Notes: generated by a model not told the origin, from the sequence alone. Positions 1 through 8,689 are shown, numbered from the stretch's first letter. The stretch is DNA of 64,000 nucleotides from an uncultured Acetatifactor sp. (GCA_947581865.1 CANPWA010000005.1:1-64000); one strand, 5' to 3'. Program-made: numbers and translations.

Positions 1-16
1 TGAATCTAAATTTTTC

Positions 17-60
17 AAAAAAAAAATGCGAGAAGGTTGATTTTTCAACCTTTTCGCATT
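17..60 (-). terminator. Intrinsic terminator of the DUF2752 operon
   Basis: Inverted repeat with arms 25-40 and 45-60 (16 bp with one G-T wobble) and a 4-nt loop. The A-run at 17-26 becomes a U-run after the hairpin on the minus strand. It lies just past the stop of the DUF2752 gene. On the plus strand the hairpin has no strong T-run, so the minus direction is favoured. Confidence 0.8.
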
Positions 61-82
61 AAATTCTACACTTTACCATATC

Positions 83-532
83 TCATAAAAGTATACCGAA
101 CCCAAACTTCAGAACATTTTTCATGACAAAGCTTATTCCGATCATGACCAGCATTCCGTACATGATCCACTCTTTGAACAGCATTCCCTTGACATGCGGC
201 ACATGAAGTTTCTCCATCGTGTGGCTGAGCATATATAATACATACATCAGAACCGTGTAGGGCACAAACGGATGATACCACGCCGATTTGAGCAGATCCC
301 CGTGGAGCAGCGCAATAACGGCTCTTGTGCCACCACAGCCCGGACAATAAACACCGAAAAACTTAAATACGATACATTCCGTGTCCGGCAGATTAGGCAC
401 GATCCATCTGAGTGTGACATAACCCATAAGGATCATGACCGGAAGCATGACCCAGCCTGTGCGGTACAAAAATTCTTCCGTGCTCAGCTCCTTACGAGAG
501 TCGTCATGGAATTCATTTTCCGGATCCATCAT
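83..532 (-). CDS. DUF2752 family membrane protein
   Basis: 149 aa. The motif CPGCGGTRA near residue 64 is the hallmark of the DUF2752 family, small integral membrane proteins of unknown function. Hydrophobic segments lie around residues 28-45, 86-104 and 120-147, so I infer an inner-membrane protein with two to three spanning helices. It starts with tandem ATG codons 12 bp after the upstream gene, so the two are probably co-transcribed. The ribosome binding site is weak, which suggests translational coupling. In other genomes the family often sits next to small DUF4190-like membrane proteins, as here. The biochemical role is unknown. Confidence 0.8.
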   Translation of the reverse strand: MMDPENEFHDDSRKELSTEEFLYRTGWVMLPVMILMGYVTLRWIVPNLPDTECIVFKFFGVYCPGCGGTRAVIALLHGDLLKSAWYHPFVPYTVLMYVLYMLSHTMEKLHVPHVKGMLFKEWIMYGMLVMIGISFVMKNVLKFGFGILL

Positions 533-544
533 ACATATCCCGGC

Positions 545-976
545 TTATACACCTGCAACGTAAATCAACACGGCTGCGACAAACATGATCAAACCGGCCA
601 ATATGGCAATGATAGAGCAGATCAATGCAGCAATACCAACACCGTTGTTCTTCTGCTTTAGCCCGATGATCGCCAGGATCAGCCCGACAATACCGCAGAT
701 GAGCCCGGGGCATCCGGAGCAACAGCTCAGAAGGATACCAACAATACCAACGATCAGACCGGCAATCGACACTCCGGGAGTCCCTCCGGAAGTATTGTCT
801 ACAGGCGTGCTGCTGTATGCACTTGAATATGCCGTACTATCCTGATAACTACCGGTGGTGTAAGTATCATTACTCTGATAGCTTCCCTGATAACTGCCTT
901 CTGCATTGACCTGTGCCGTCGTCTCTGAGGCCGCAGGCTGTGGATTCTGACCGTTCTCAAAATTCTGTCCGTCCAT
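545..976 (-). CDS. Small membrane protein, DUF4190-like, low-complexity N-terminus
   Basis: 143 aa. Residues 1-68 are polar and low complexity (Gln, Ser, Tyr, Thr, Gly) with repeats of the type SYQ/TTGSYQ. Residues 69-143 hold two Gly/Ile/Leu-rich helices separated by a short Cys-containing segment (LSCCSGCPG) and a LKQKNNG turn. This resembles DUF4190-type two-helix proteins found with cytosolic disordered tails. The start has a clear AAAGGAGAAGAA site. It precedes the DUF2752 gene by 12 bp, and a promoter lies just upstream. Function is unknown; a membrane scaffold or stress role would be a guess. Confidence 0.75.
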   Translation of the reverse strand: MDGQNFENGQNPQPAASETTAQVNAEGSYQGSYQSNDTYTTGSYQDSTAYSSAYSSTPVDNTSGGTPGVSIAGLIVGIVGILLSCCSGCPGLICGIVGLILAIIGLKQKNNGVGIAALICSIIAILAGLIMFVAAVLIYVAGV

Positions 977-1063
977 TCTTCTTCTCCTTTAAACATTTGT
1001 TTCTTTTGTTTTTGTGGTTCATCTCTTAATGCAGGATATGCCGAAAAAAACCATACAACGTAT

Positions 1064-1092
1064 AATATACATGATATCACGGTGAATTGCAA
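1064..1092 (-). promoter_or_regulatory. Sigma-A promoter for the DUF4190-like/DUF2752 pair
   Basis: On the minus strand TTGCAA (1087-1092) is separated by 17 bp from TATATT (1064-1069), about 90 bp before the start at 976. The -35 box lies just outside the 3' end of the chemoreceptor gene, so the small pair can be expressed independently of it. Confidence 0.6.
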
Positions 1093-1095
1093 GCA

Positions 1096-2691
1096 TTAAA
1101 TTTTGAAAGACTGGATACAGTGTTTGAGGTTCTCTGCCTGCTCGGTCATGGAAATCGCGTTGGATTCCACATCATGCATCAATGCGGTCAATTCCTCCAC
1201 TGCCGCATTGACTTCCTCGGTAGCCGCAGCATTGGATTCGGAAGTGTCCTCCAGCTTCATGACCTCAGCGGTGATATTATCAATTTCCCTAACCGTATTT
1301 TCGATCGACCTGTCAATCTCAGCGACACGCTGACCGGTCTCCATAATGTCCTCATTTACACTCTCGAAAGATTGGATGACATCGGCGATTCCCCGGATAT
1401 TGCTGTCATTATTGTTCACCACTTCCTCGATACTGTCTGCGCATTCTTTGAAATCCGCAGTGATATCATCGATGATCATCTTGATGCTCGCCAGATCTTC
1501 GCTGGTCTTCTCACTCAAGTCCCGGATGCTCCCTGCCACAACGGAGAAGCCTCTGCCGGATTCACCCGCTCTGGATGCCTCAATGGAAGCGTTCAGACTC
1601 AGAAGCTTCGTCTGGGACGCGATCTCATCAATACTCTTTACGATATCCACCATCTGGGCAATGACCTCATTGGTCGACTTGATCTTGCTGGCAATGTTTT
1701 TTACGCTTTCCGTCATATTCTCGCTGCTGAGGTTGACGGATTCAATTTTCTCCTTCATGCTGTTGCAGTTTGTGGTCAGGCGTCCGGAACAGTCCACAAT
1801 GTTCAAAATAGAACGCTGAATGTCCCCGCTGCTCTCCTGTACCAGAGTGACGGACGCGTTGACGTCGCTCACAACCTGCGCCATCTGCGTGCTGCCCATC
1901 GCAACTTCCTCAATTGCCTTTGCGATATCTTTTGAGGCGAGAAGTGTGGAGCTTGCCGTATCCTTCAGATTCTCCGCCGTGCCGTGGACACTGCCTCCCA
2001 CGGTGTTGATGTTGCTCACCACGCCGTTGAGATTCCCCAGCATCCTCTTCACCGAGCCGTCCATCTTCGCGACTTCATCAAATCCTTTCATGGGAACCGT
2101 ACTTCCCGTCAGATCGCCGTTTGCCACCTGTGAAACTGTCTCGCTCACCGTAAGGATGGTCTTGGAAATGCGTCCCGCAATGATATAGGTGATCACCGCT
2201 GCCGCCGCCAAAAAGCCTGCTCCAAGTCCAAAAATTGTCAAAAGCAGGGCGTCCATTGTCCTCTGCACGTCTGCTCTGGGCTTCCCCGCAAAGAGCATTC
2301 CTCCTTCTATGGGGATATAGTAACCGTAATAGCTCTCTCCGTTTACATCCGCATCCGGGCTGAAGTAATCACTGCCCCCTTTCAGCACAGTCTCGATAAC
2401 CGCTTCCGAAGCCTTTGTGCCGATGACACCATCGATGGAACTCGCCACACGGGTATCGCCCTCGAAGATGGTGATATCTACCCCCTGGGGCTGATATTCA
2501 TCCACATGATCTTTATACTCGGACATCTCCATCGCCTGATAACCTTCCACCGCGATCTTTAACTGTATCTCGTTTGCCTGCTGTAAAGCCTGTTTTGCCA
2601 CAGATACAGCGATCAGCCCCACAATGATACATAAAATAATCATCGGAAGCAGTGCCAGCGACATCAATTTTGCTTTAAGATTGATTTTCAT
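1096..2691 (-). CDS. Methyl-accepting chemotaxis protein
   Basis: 531 aa. Residues 10-33 form TM1, about 35-147 an extracellular Cache-like sensor region, about 149-172 TM2, then a HAMP linker and a long helical signalling domain. The hairpin tip (residues about 356-383) reads [19 protein letters not shown] then SGRGFSVVA, a close match to the conserved kinase-contact tip of chemoreceptors. The ATG at 2691 is preferred over a TTG two codons earlier because GGAGG lies 6 nt before it. No C-terminal CheR-docking pentapeptide is visible. No other chemotaxis gene is in the window. Ligand unknown. The promoter region contains a striking inverted repeat. Confidence 0.93.
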   Translation of the reverse strand: MKINLKAKLMSLALLPMIILCIIVGLIAVSVAKQALQQANEIQLKIAVEGYQAMEMSEYKDHVDEYQPQGVDITIFEGDTRVASSIDGVIGTKASEAVIETVLKGGSDYFSPDADVNGESYYGYYIPIEGGMLFAGKPRADVQRTMDALLLTIFGLGAGFLAAAAVITYIIAGRISKTILTVSETVSQVANGDLTGSTVPMKGFDEVAKMDGSVKRMLGNLNGVVSNINTVGGSVHGTAENLKDTASSTLLASKDIAKAIEEVAMGSTQMAQVVSDVNASVTLVQESSGDIQRSILNIVDCSGRLTTNCNSMKEKIESVNLSSENMTESVKNIASKIKSTNEVIAQMVDIVKSIDEIASQTKLLSLNASIEASRAGESGRGFSVVAGSIRDLSEKTSEDLASIKMIIDDITADFKECADSIEEVVNNNDSNIRGIADVIQSFESVNEDIMETGQRVAEIDRSIENTVREIDNITAEVMKLEDTSESNAAATEEVNAAVEELTALMHDVESNAISMTEQAENLKHCIQSFKI

Positions 2692-2726
2692 TGCCAACCT
2701 CCACTCAACAAAAATTTATTGAGCTT

Positions 2727-2766
2727 ATTATAGCATTTTCTGACAAGATTGTACAGTCAGAAAATG
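2727..2766 (-). promoter_or_regulatory. Chemoreceptor promoter with overlapping inverted repeat
   Basis: On the minus strand TGTACA (2750-2755), a 17-bp spacer and TATAAT (2727-2732) form a promoter; the -10 is preceded by TGC, an extended -10 element. A perfect 11-bp inverted repeat, CATTTTCTGAC (2734-2744) and GTCAGAAAATG (2756-2766), brackets the -35 box with an 11-bp centre. There is no T-run, so it is more likely an operator than a terminator. The regulator is not identified. Confidence 0.55.
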
Positions 2767-2874
2767 TGCCCTCTTGTTTATAAAAAAGAGATCCGATGTC
2801 ATTTTTTCACTCATCAATATCAAGGTAAAGAATATTTGTGTACTACCTTGTGTGCAACTTGTATGCTGCGCGGC

Positions 2875-2919
2875 AAAAATTAAGGCTCCCGCTGACCATC
2901 CACGTCAACGGAAGCCCTT
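2875..2919 (-). terminator. Terminator after the GGGtGRT gene
   Basis: On the minus strand a stem of about 15 bp with wobbles (arms 2904-2919 and 2882-2896) is followed by AATTTTT. It lies just past the stop at 2936 and ends the NifU-like/GGGtGRT transcript. Confidence 0.65.
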
Positions 2920-2935
2920 GATCTTACACTATTTC

Positions 2936-3946
2936 TTAGAATTTTCCCGCCTTTGCCGCTTCTTCGATGCTGACGGCCACAGCCACGGTCATACCCACCA
3001 TGGGGTTGTTGCCCGCGCCGATCAGACCCATCATCTCCACATGGGCAGGCACGGAAGAAGAACCCGCGAACTGCGCGTCGGAGTGCATACGACCCATGGT
3101 GTCGGTCATGCCATAGGATGCGGGACCTGCGGCCATGTTATCGGGATGCAGGGTACGTCCGGTACCGCCGCCGGAAGCAACGGAGAAGTATTTCTTGCCC
3201 TGCTCGATACACTCTTTCTTGTAGGTGCCCGCAACGGGATGCTGGAATCTGGTGGGATTGGTGGAGTTGCCGGTGATGGAAACGTCCACGCCCTCCTTGT
3301 GCATGATGGCAACACCCTCGCAGACATCGTTGGCGCCGTAGCAGTTTACCTTCGCGCGCAGACCGTCGGAATAGGACTTGCGGAAGACTTCCTTCACCGT
3401 GTTGGTGTAGGGGTCATACTCGGTCTCAACGAAAGTGAATCCGTTGATACGGGAAATGATCTGCGCCGCATCTTTGCCCAGACCGTTGAGGATGACTCTC
3501 AAAGGTTTCTTGCGGACCTTGTTGGCCTTCTCTGCGATACCGATAGCGCCCTCCGCAGCGGCAAAGGACTCATGCCCTGCCAGGAAGCAGAAGCACTCGG
3601 TCTCCTCCTCCAAAAGCATCTTGCCCAGATTGCCGTGTCCCAGACCCACCTTGCGGGTGTCCGCAACGGAACCGGGGATACAGAATGCCTGGAGCCCTTC
3701 CCCGATCGCCGCAGCGGCGTCGGCAGCCCTTCTGCAGCCCTTCTTGATGGCGATCGCAGCGCCCACGATGTATGCCCAGCATGCGTTCTCAAAGCAGATG
3801 GGCTGGATCCCTTTAATCTGGTTATACACATCCAGCCCGGCATCCTTGGTGATCTTTTCCGCCTCTTCCAGGGAAGCGATTCCGTAACTGTTCAGTACGG
3901 AATTGATCTTGTCGATTCTTCTTTCATATGATTCAAATAAAGCCAT
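2936..3946 (-). CDS. GGGtGRT protein
   Basis: 336 aa. The family name-giving motif GGGTGRT is at residues 259-265, followed by LHPDN. This is a conserved Clostridia/anaerobe family without an assigned reaction. The protein has many cysteines (for example C51, C56, C71, C89, C118, C120, C202, C209) and Gly-rich segments, with no signal peptide, so it is cytosolic. The start has AAGGAGG 9 nt upstream. It follows the NifU-like gene by 19 bp and the two share a terminator. Its recurrent pairing with a NifU-like scaffold suggests it uses or delivers an Fe-S cluster; that is inference, not demonstrated. Confidence 0.88.
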   Translation of the reverse strand: MALFESYERRIDKINSVLNSYGIASLEEAEKITKDAGLDVYNQIKGIQPICFENACWAYIVGAAIAIKKGCRRAADAAAAIGEGLQAFCIPGSVADTRKVGLGHGNLGKMLLEEETECFCFLAGHESFAAAEGAIGIAEKANKVRKKPLRVILNGLGKDAAQIISRINGFTFVETEYDPYTNTVKEVFRKSYSDGLRAKVNCYGANDVCEGVAIMHKEGVDVSITGNSTNPTRFQHPVAGTYKKECIEQGKKYFSVASGGGTGRTLHPDNMAAGPASYGMTDTMGRMHSDAQFAGSSSVPAHVEMMGLIGAGNNPMVGMTVAVAVSIEEAAKAGKF

Positions 3947-3965
3947 CTTGTGTGTCCTCCTTCTC

Positions 3966-4658
3966 TTATTCCTGTCTGGGATCGATGATCTTCACAGCGT
4001 CGGCTACACGGCCGTACTGACCCTTTGCCTTCTCATAGGCAGTGTTGGGATCATCGCCCTTCTTGATGAAGTCGGTCATCTTGCCAAGGCTCACAAACTG
4101 ATAGCCGATGATCTGATCTTCCGCGTCCAGAGCGATGCCGGTCACATAGCCTTCCGCCATCTCCAGATAACGGGGACCTTTCTTTAAGGTGCCATACATG
4201 GTGCCGACCTGGCTTCTCAGACCCTTGCCCAGATCCTCCAGACCCGCTCCGACGGGCAGCCCGTCCTCGGAGAACGCACTCTGGGTACGTCCGTAAACGA
4301 TCTGTAAGAACAATTCTCTCATAGCAGTGTTGATGGCATCGCACACAAGGTCGGTATTCAGAGCCTCCATCACGGTTCTTCCGGGCAGGATCTCTGCCGC
4401 CATGGCTGCGGAATGGGTCATACCGGAACAGCCGATGGTCTCCACCAAAGCCTCCTGGATGATGCCTTCCTTGACGTTCAGGGTCAGCTTGCAGGCGCCC
4501 TGCTGGGGAGCACACCACCCCACGCCGTGAGTCAGCCCGGAAATGTCACTGACATCTTTTGCCTTTACCCATTTTGCCTCTTCGGGAATGGGCGCACAGC
4601 CGTGATTCACACCCTGTGCCACGGGACACATTTCTTCAACTTCTTTTGAATAAATCAT
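3966..4658 (-). CDS. NifU/IscU-like Fe-S cluster scaffold protein
   Basis: 230 aa. Residues 70-110 carry the IscU-type pattern: IGCSGMTHSAAMAAE, then PGRTVMEAL and a third Cys at about 106. Additional cysteines are at 11, 21, 49 and 56. The family builds transient Fe-S clusters on conserved cysteines for transfer to apo-proteins. The C-terminal half (about 125-230) is not a standard NifU C-terminal domain and seems particular to this subgroup. AGGAGATTTCAC precedes the start. The gene lies directly upstream of the GGGtGRT gene, and no cysteine desulfurase gene is nearby, so sulfur would come from elsewhere. Confidence 0.8.
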   Translation of the reverse strand: MIYSKEVEEMCPVAQGVNHGCAPIPEEAKWVKAKDVSDISGLTHGVGWCAPQQGACKLTLNVKEGIIQEALVETIGCSGMTHSAAMAAEILPGRTVMEALNTDLVCDAINTAMRELFLQIVYGRTQSAFSEDGLPVGAGLEDLGKGLRSQVGTMYGTLKKGPRYLEMAEGYVTGIALDAEDQIIGYQFVSLGKMTDFIKKGDDPNTAYEKAKGQYGRVADAVKIIDPRQE

Positions 4659-4787
4659 GTGAAATCTCCTTTCAAATCTCTTGTGTATGATAATTGCCCG
4701 CAGTCATCCGCAGACTACCATAACATTCTTCCATATTTTCTCATATCTGACAGAAAAAATCCAGTGGTTTTGACAAAAATGTTTCAC

Positions 4788-4846
4788 CGCTACGCTAAGA
4801 TCATCCTGTCTCAAACGACAGGTCGCTACGCTAAGATCATCCTGTC
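4788..4846. repeat. 23-bp direct repeat duplicating the 3' end of an ABC ATPase gene
   Basis: The same 23 bases occur at 4788-4810 and 4824-4846, 36 bp apart. The right copy contains the last codons and stop of the ATPase gene; the left copy repeats them outside the gene. A 9-bp inverted repeat (4814-4822 with 4841-4849) also forms a stem here and may act in transcript termination or stability. Confidence 0.8.
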
Positions 4847-5641
4847 GTTGGCGAACTCTCCGCCGCTCACTTCCTCGAACTTCGCCAGCAGGTCTTTCAC
4901 ATGAAGGTTTTTCTTTTCCTCACCGCTCACGTCGTAGATGACCTTGCCCTCGTGCATCATCACCAGGCGGTTGCCGTGGGCGATGGCGTCCTTCATGTTG
5001 TGGGTGACCATCATGGCGGTCAGATGATTCTCGGAAATGATCTGGTCGCTGATCTCGAGCACCTTTGCCGCCGTCTTGGGATCCAGCGCCGCCGTATGCT
5101 CATCCAGAAGAAGCAGCTTGGGCTGCTTTAACGCCGCCATGAGCAGGGTGATCGCCTGTCTCTGTCCGCCGGACAAAAGCCCGACCTTGCTGGTCATGCG
5201 GTCCTCCAGACCAAGCCCAAGGGTTTTGAGTTTCTCGCGAAACAACTCTCTGTCCGAGCGGGTGACTCCCCAGCGGAGCCCTCTGTGCTGTCCCCTGCGG
5301 TACGCGATCGCCATATTTTCCTCGATGTCCATGGTGGCTGCGGTTCCGGTCATGGGATCCTGGAACACCCTGCCCAGATAAGGCGCGCGCTTGTGTTCCG
5401 CAAGCCCCGTGATGTCCGTGCCGTCGATGATGATCTGTCCGCCGTCTATGGGCCACACTCCCGCGATGGCGTTTAAAGTGGTGGACTTGCCCGCGCCGTT
5501 TCCGCCGATGATGGTGACGAAATCTCCGGGATTCAGCTTCAGATTCACGCCGTTTAGGGCGATCTTCTCGTTGATCGTACCACGGTTGAAGATCTTATAG
5601 AGATTCCTGATTTCCAAAGCGTACTGACTGTCTTTGCTCAT
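4826..5641 (-). CDS. ABC transporter ATP-binding protein (TrpZ/LivF-like)
   Basis: 271 aa. Walker A GGNGAGKST, signature LLSGGQRQA and Walker B LLLLDEHTAALD are all intact; DEHTAALDP is typical of ATPases paired with TrpXY-type permeases. The ATG at 5641 overlaps the permease stop by 4 bp (ATGA), so translation is coupled; an open frame extending to 6064 is only overlap with the permease gene. It powers the importer formed with the permease (5638-6600) and the lipoprotein (6764-7816). The C-terminus ends inside a 23-bp direct repeat. The substrate cannot be read from the sequence; related systems are linked to tryptophan or other amino acids. Confidence 0.9.
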   Translation of the reverse strand: MSKDSQYALEIRNLYKIFNRGTINEKIALNGVNLKLNPGDFVTIIGGNGAGKSTTLNAIAGVWPIDGGQIIIDGTDITGLAEHKRAPYLGRVFQDPMTGTAATMDIEENMAIAYRRGQHRGLRWGVTRSDRELFREKLKTLGLGLEDRMTSKVGLLSGGQRQAITLLMAALKQPKLLLLDEHTAALDPKTAAKVLEISDQIISENHLTAMMVTHNMKDAIAHGNRLVMMHEGKVIYDVSGEEKKNLHVKDLLAKFEEVSGGEFANDRMILA

Positions 5642-6600
5642 CCCTGTACCACCCCTTTCTTCTGCGCCTTTTTCTGCGCATTCTTCTCTCTCAGATAGGG
5701 AATCGCGAGGAAGACCGCCACCACGCAGGCAGAGAACAGCTTCATGTAGTCCGAAGGCATTTTCAGCCACAGCACGAACTGATAGACCATATAATACAGG
5801 ATGGAGCCAAGGACGACGGAGAGCAGGGTATAAGCAAAGGCAAATTTCCTTTTGGCAGCAAATTTTCCCAGCAATACCTCCCCGATGATGACCGCCGCCA
5901 GACCGATGACGATGGCTCCCCGTCCCATCTGGATGTCCGCCGCGCCCTGAAACTGCGCATAGAAAGCGCCGCACAGCCCCACCAGACCGTTGGAGAGCAT
6001 GAGCGCCAAAACCTTGATGAAGTTGGTGTTGATGCCCTGGGCCCTCGCCATATTGGGATTGCATCCCGTGGCACGGATGGCATGTCCGATCTCCGTTCCG
6101 AAATACCAGTAGAGGATCGCCACCAGCGCCAGCAAAAACAGGGTCAGCCCCGCAAAAAACAGAAGTCTGGAACTCACGCTGCCCGCCGTCACATAGCGCA
6201 GGGATGCCACCAGAGGATAATTATCCACACTGACGGGCTGGTTTGCCTTGCCCAGGATCACCAGATTGATGGAATAGAGTGACAGCTGTGTCAGAATACT
6301 TGCCAGGATCCCCGGGATCCCCAGCGCCGTATTCAAAAGCCCCGTCACCAGCCCCGCGGCCATTCCGGCCAGGAAAGCTAACGGCAGCGTTGCCACGGGC
6401 GACATCCCGCCCCGGATGAGCATGACTGACACGGCTGCGCCTGTGGCGATGGAGCCGTCCACTGTCAGATCCGCGAAATCAAGCAGCCGGAAAGTGATAT
6501 AAACGCCCAGCGCCATAATTCCCCAGATCAGTCCCTGGGCGATGGAGCCCGGCCATGCCCGCAGAAGCGCCATGGGATTCAGAGCCAAAAAGTATTCCAT
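5638..6600 (-). CDS. ABC transporter permease (TrpY / branched-chain type)
   Basis: 320 aa with eight to ten hydrophobic segments across most of its length, of the BPD_transp_2 class used by branched-chain amino acid and TrpXYZ importers. The conserved segment GLxxGIMALGVYITFR near the N-terminus and the ATxxNPNMARAQGIN cytoplasmic loop around residue 200 fit the family. I chose ATG 6600, with AGGAGAG upstream, over an ATG 22 codons earlier. It lies between the binding-protein gene (163-bp gap with stem-loops) and the ATPase gene (4-bp overlap). It is an integral membrane protein of the same importer. Confidence 0.88.
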   Translation of the reverse strand: MEYFLALNPMALLRAWPGSIAQGLIWGIMALGVYITFRLLDFADLTVDGSIATGAAVSVMLIRGGMSPVATLPLAFLAGMAAGLVTGLLNTALGIPGILASILTQLSLYSINLVILGKANQPVSVDNYPLVASLRYVTAGSVSSRLLFFAGLTLFLLALVAILYWYFGTEIGHAIRATGCNPNMARAQGINTNFIKVLALMLSNGLVGLCGAFYAQFQGAADIQMGRGAIVIGLAAVIIGEVLLGKFAAKRKFAFAYTLLSVVLGSILYYMVYQFVLWLKMPSDYMKLFSACVVAVFLAIPYLREKNAQKKAQKKGVVQG

Positions 6601-6627
6601 TGGTTTCTCTCCTTTTCCATATTCCAA

Positions 6628-6660
6628 GATGGGGATGCCGCATCTGGCGCCATCCCCATC
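6628..6660 (-). other. Intergenic stem-loop between binding protein and permease genes
   Basis: Perfect 10-bp inverted repeat (6628-6637 with 6651-6660) in the 163-bp gap; no U-run follows on the minus strand. A second CCGCGG-rich inverted repeat lies near 6722-6744. Such structures often protect the upstream binding-protein mRNA and lower permease expression; that role is inferred. Confidence 0.45.
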
Positions 6661-6763
6661 TCCCAAGTGATTTTCTTCTATAGTTTCTGCCCGTCAGATG
6701 ACAGACATGACTGACCGGTCTGCCGCGGATCATCTCCGCCGCGGGGGTCGAAACATTCCGGCG

Positions 6764-7816
6764 TTACTCTGCAGCGATCGCCTCGTACCCTTCCGGAATC
6801 GTGATATTGAGCTCCTCACAGATCTTTGCGTTGTATTTCTTGGTCACATTGGGAGCAAAACGGACATCCATCGCGGACACGTCAGCGCCCTCTGCCAGAA
6901 TCTCATATGCCATCTCACCGGTGGTATAGCCAAGATCGTAATAATCGATGGACAGTGTTGCCACACCGCAGCCTGCACAGATTCCCTCCTCTCCTGCGAT
7001 CACGGGAATCTTCGCGGGAGCGACCACATTGTATACGGTCTCGGTCACGGAAGCCAGAGTGTTGTCCGTGGGGATATACAAAACGTCGCACTCTCCTGCC
7101 GCAGCGGTCACAACAGACTGCACCTCGTTGGTATCAGCGATGGGATAGGTCTTGTAAGCAATGCCGTCCTTGTCCAGAGCATCGGAGAACAGCTCGACCT
7201 GGTACAGAGAATTTGCCTCTGCAGAACAATACAAAAGCCCTACCTGTTTTGCATCCGGGAACAGCTCAACCAGCATATCCTCCTGCTGGTCGATGGGTGC
7301 AAGATCGGAAGTACCGGAAATGTTTCTTCCGGTGGTGCCGTTCCAGCCCTCGATCTCCAGAGCCGTCGCGTAATCCGTCACGGAAGTTCCCAGAATGGGA
7401 ATACTGGTGGTGGCGGCAGCCGCGGACTGCAGAGGAGCGGTCGCGTTTGCCAGGATCAGATCCACGCCGTCGGACACAAAACCGTTGCAGATCGTCGCCG
7501 CGGTGGTCTGCTCGCCCTGCGCGTTCTGAAGGTCAAACTTTACGTTGTCCCCCAGCTTCTCCGTGAGCGCATCCTGAAATCCCTTTGTTGCCGCGTCCAG
7601 AGCCGCATGCTCCACAAGCTGGCAGATTCCTACATTGTAAACTTTTCCGGTTTCTGAGGTGCCGGAAGCTGTGCTCCCGGAAACTTCGGTTCCGGTTTCT
7701 GAAGAAGGCTCGGCAGAACTGCCGTTTGCGGAATCCGTACCGCTCTGTCCACAGCCTGTCAACGCAGTCACAGCCATGGCTGTGACAAGTACCAGTGCCA
7801 AAACTTTCTTTTTCAT
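6764..7816 (-). CDS. ABC transporter substrate-binding lipoprotein (TrpX-like)
   Basis: 350 aa. A lipoprotein signal (MKKKVLALVLVTAM then TALTGC) places the lipidated Cys at residue 22. A Ser/Thr/Gly linker follows, then a two-lobed domain of the ABC_sub_bind family: VGICQLVEHAALDAATKGFQ at the start, and later VGLLYCSAEANS and CDVLYIPTDNTLAS, which are typical of TrpX-like proteins. ATG 7816 is chosen over an upstream ATG because GGAGG precedes it and the signal peptide starts there. It is anchored outside the membrane, handing ligand to the permease 163 bp downstream. The ligand is unknown; aromatic amino acids are one possibility for this family. Confidence 0.9.
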   Translation of the reverse strand: MKKKVLALVLVTAMAVTALTGCGQSGTDSANGSSAEPSSETGTEVSGSTASGTSETGKVYNVGICQLVEHAALDAATKGFQDALTEKLGDNVKFDLQNAQGEQTTAATICNGFVSDGVDLILANATAPLQSAAAATTSIPILGTSVTDYATALEIEGWNGTTGRNISGTSDLAPIDQQEDMLVELFPDAKQVGLLYCSAEANSLYQVELFSDALDKDGIAYKTYPIADTNEVQSVVTAAAGECDVLYIPTDNTLASVTETVYNVVAPAKIPVIAGEEGICAGCGVATLSIDYYDLGYTTGEMAYEILAEGADVSAMDVRFAPNVTKKYNAKICEELNITIPEGYEAIAAE

Positions 7817-7875
7817 AATATGTATCCTCCTTGTGTTTTGGGGAAAGATTTCATTTCCCATATAAACCATTGTAA

Positions 7876-7904
7876 AATATACAACAAATTCTGTATAAAG
7901 TCAA
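7876..7904 (-). promoter_or_regulatory. Sigma-A promoter of the TrpXYZ-like operon
   Basis: Minus strand TTGACT (7899-7904), 17 bp, TATATT (7876-7881), giving a leader of roughly 55 nt. That leader is too short for a T-box or other riboswitch, so any amino-acid control would be by a protein. Confidence 0.65.
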
Positions 7905-7948
7905 TGTTTTCCGCTCTGCGCACCTTACCGCCGGTCAGCCTCCGGCTT

Positions 7949-8689
7949 TTAAGGCGTCCCGGTATCGGTCTTTTTCACGATCTGCGCCCCCGTCTTGTAG
8001 ATACTGTCGGAAGGAACATAGCCTCTCACACAGGACGTGGGATAAATATTGCTGTTCCTGCCGATGACTGTCCCGGGATTCAACACGCTGTTACAGCCTA
8101 CCTCCACGCAGTCTCCCAGCATGGCGCCCATCTTTTTCAGCCCCGTTTTGATGACAAATGTGTCTTTTCCCATTTCCCCGCCGCCAATGTCCGCCGCAGG
8201 GATCCTGCCCTTCACCGCGACCGGGGTCTTGTCGCTTTTTACGTTGGAAGTGATGGAACCTGCGCCCATGTGCGCCCGATACCCCAGCACACTGTCTCCC
8301 ACATAATTATAATGAGGCACCTGCACCTTATTGAAAAGCACAACATTTTTCAGTTCGGTGGAATTTCCCACCACGGCGCCTTTACCGACGATGGCATTTC
8401 CCCGCACAAAAGCACAATGCCGGATCTCCGCGTCCTCATCCACGATCAGGGGTCCGTTCAGGCAGGCTGTGGGCGCAATCTTTGCGCTTTTTGCCACCCA
8501 GATATCCTCTCCGCGTTTCTCGAATCTGTCAGCGGGAAGCGTTTCCCCCAGTCTGAGAATAAAATCATGAATGACCGGCAGGACCTCCCATGGATAGGTA
8601 ATGCCCTCAAACAACCCCTCTGCGATGGTCTCTCTTAGATCGTACAGTTCCCTCACCGTAATCTGTTCTATCACCGTGTCTGCTTCCAT
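7949..8689 (-). CDS. Left-handed beta-helix (hexapeptide) transferase, UDP-GlcNAc pyrophosphorylase-like
   Basis: 246 aa. After an N-terminal helical region (residues 1-60) come hexapeptide repeats of the [LIV]-G-x-x-x-x type from about residue 65 to 235 (IWVAKSAKIAPTA, AIVGKGAVVGNST, AMLGDCVEVGCNS, TVIGRNSNIYPTS). This is the left-handed beta-helix fold used by acyltransferases and by the C-terminal half of GlmU. No nucleotidyltransferase domain is present, so a full GlmU function is unlikely. The ATG at 8689 avoids overlap with topB and has AGGGAG upstream. It lies 58 bp after topB on the same strand. The substrate is unknown, probably a nucleotide sugar. Confidence 0.75.
   Translation of the reverse strand: MEADTVIEQITVRELYDLRETIAEGLFEGITYPWEVLPVIHDFILRLGETLPADRFEKRGEDIWVAKSAKIAPTACLNGPLIVDEDAEIRHCAFVRGNAIVGKGAVVGNSTELKNVVLFNKVQVPHYNYVGDSVLGYRAHMGAGSITSNVKSDKTPVAVKGRIPAADIGGGEMGKDTFVIKTGLKKMGAMLGDCVEVGCNSVLNPGTVIGRNSNIYPTSCVRGYVPSDSIYKTGAQIVKKTDTGTP

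Noticed and set aside
5642-6064. N-terminal extension of the TrpZ-like ATPase
   Set aside because: The extension lies wholly within the permease gene and has no family similarity; ATG 5641 overlaps the permease stop by 4 bp and starts the conserved domain.
7817-7948. Possible T-box or riboswitch before the TrpX-like gene
   Set aside because: The leader is only about 55 nt and holds no T-box or aptamer features. Leaders of leuB, serC and gltX are also too short.
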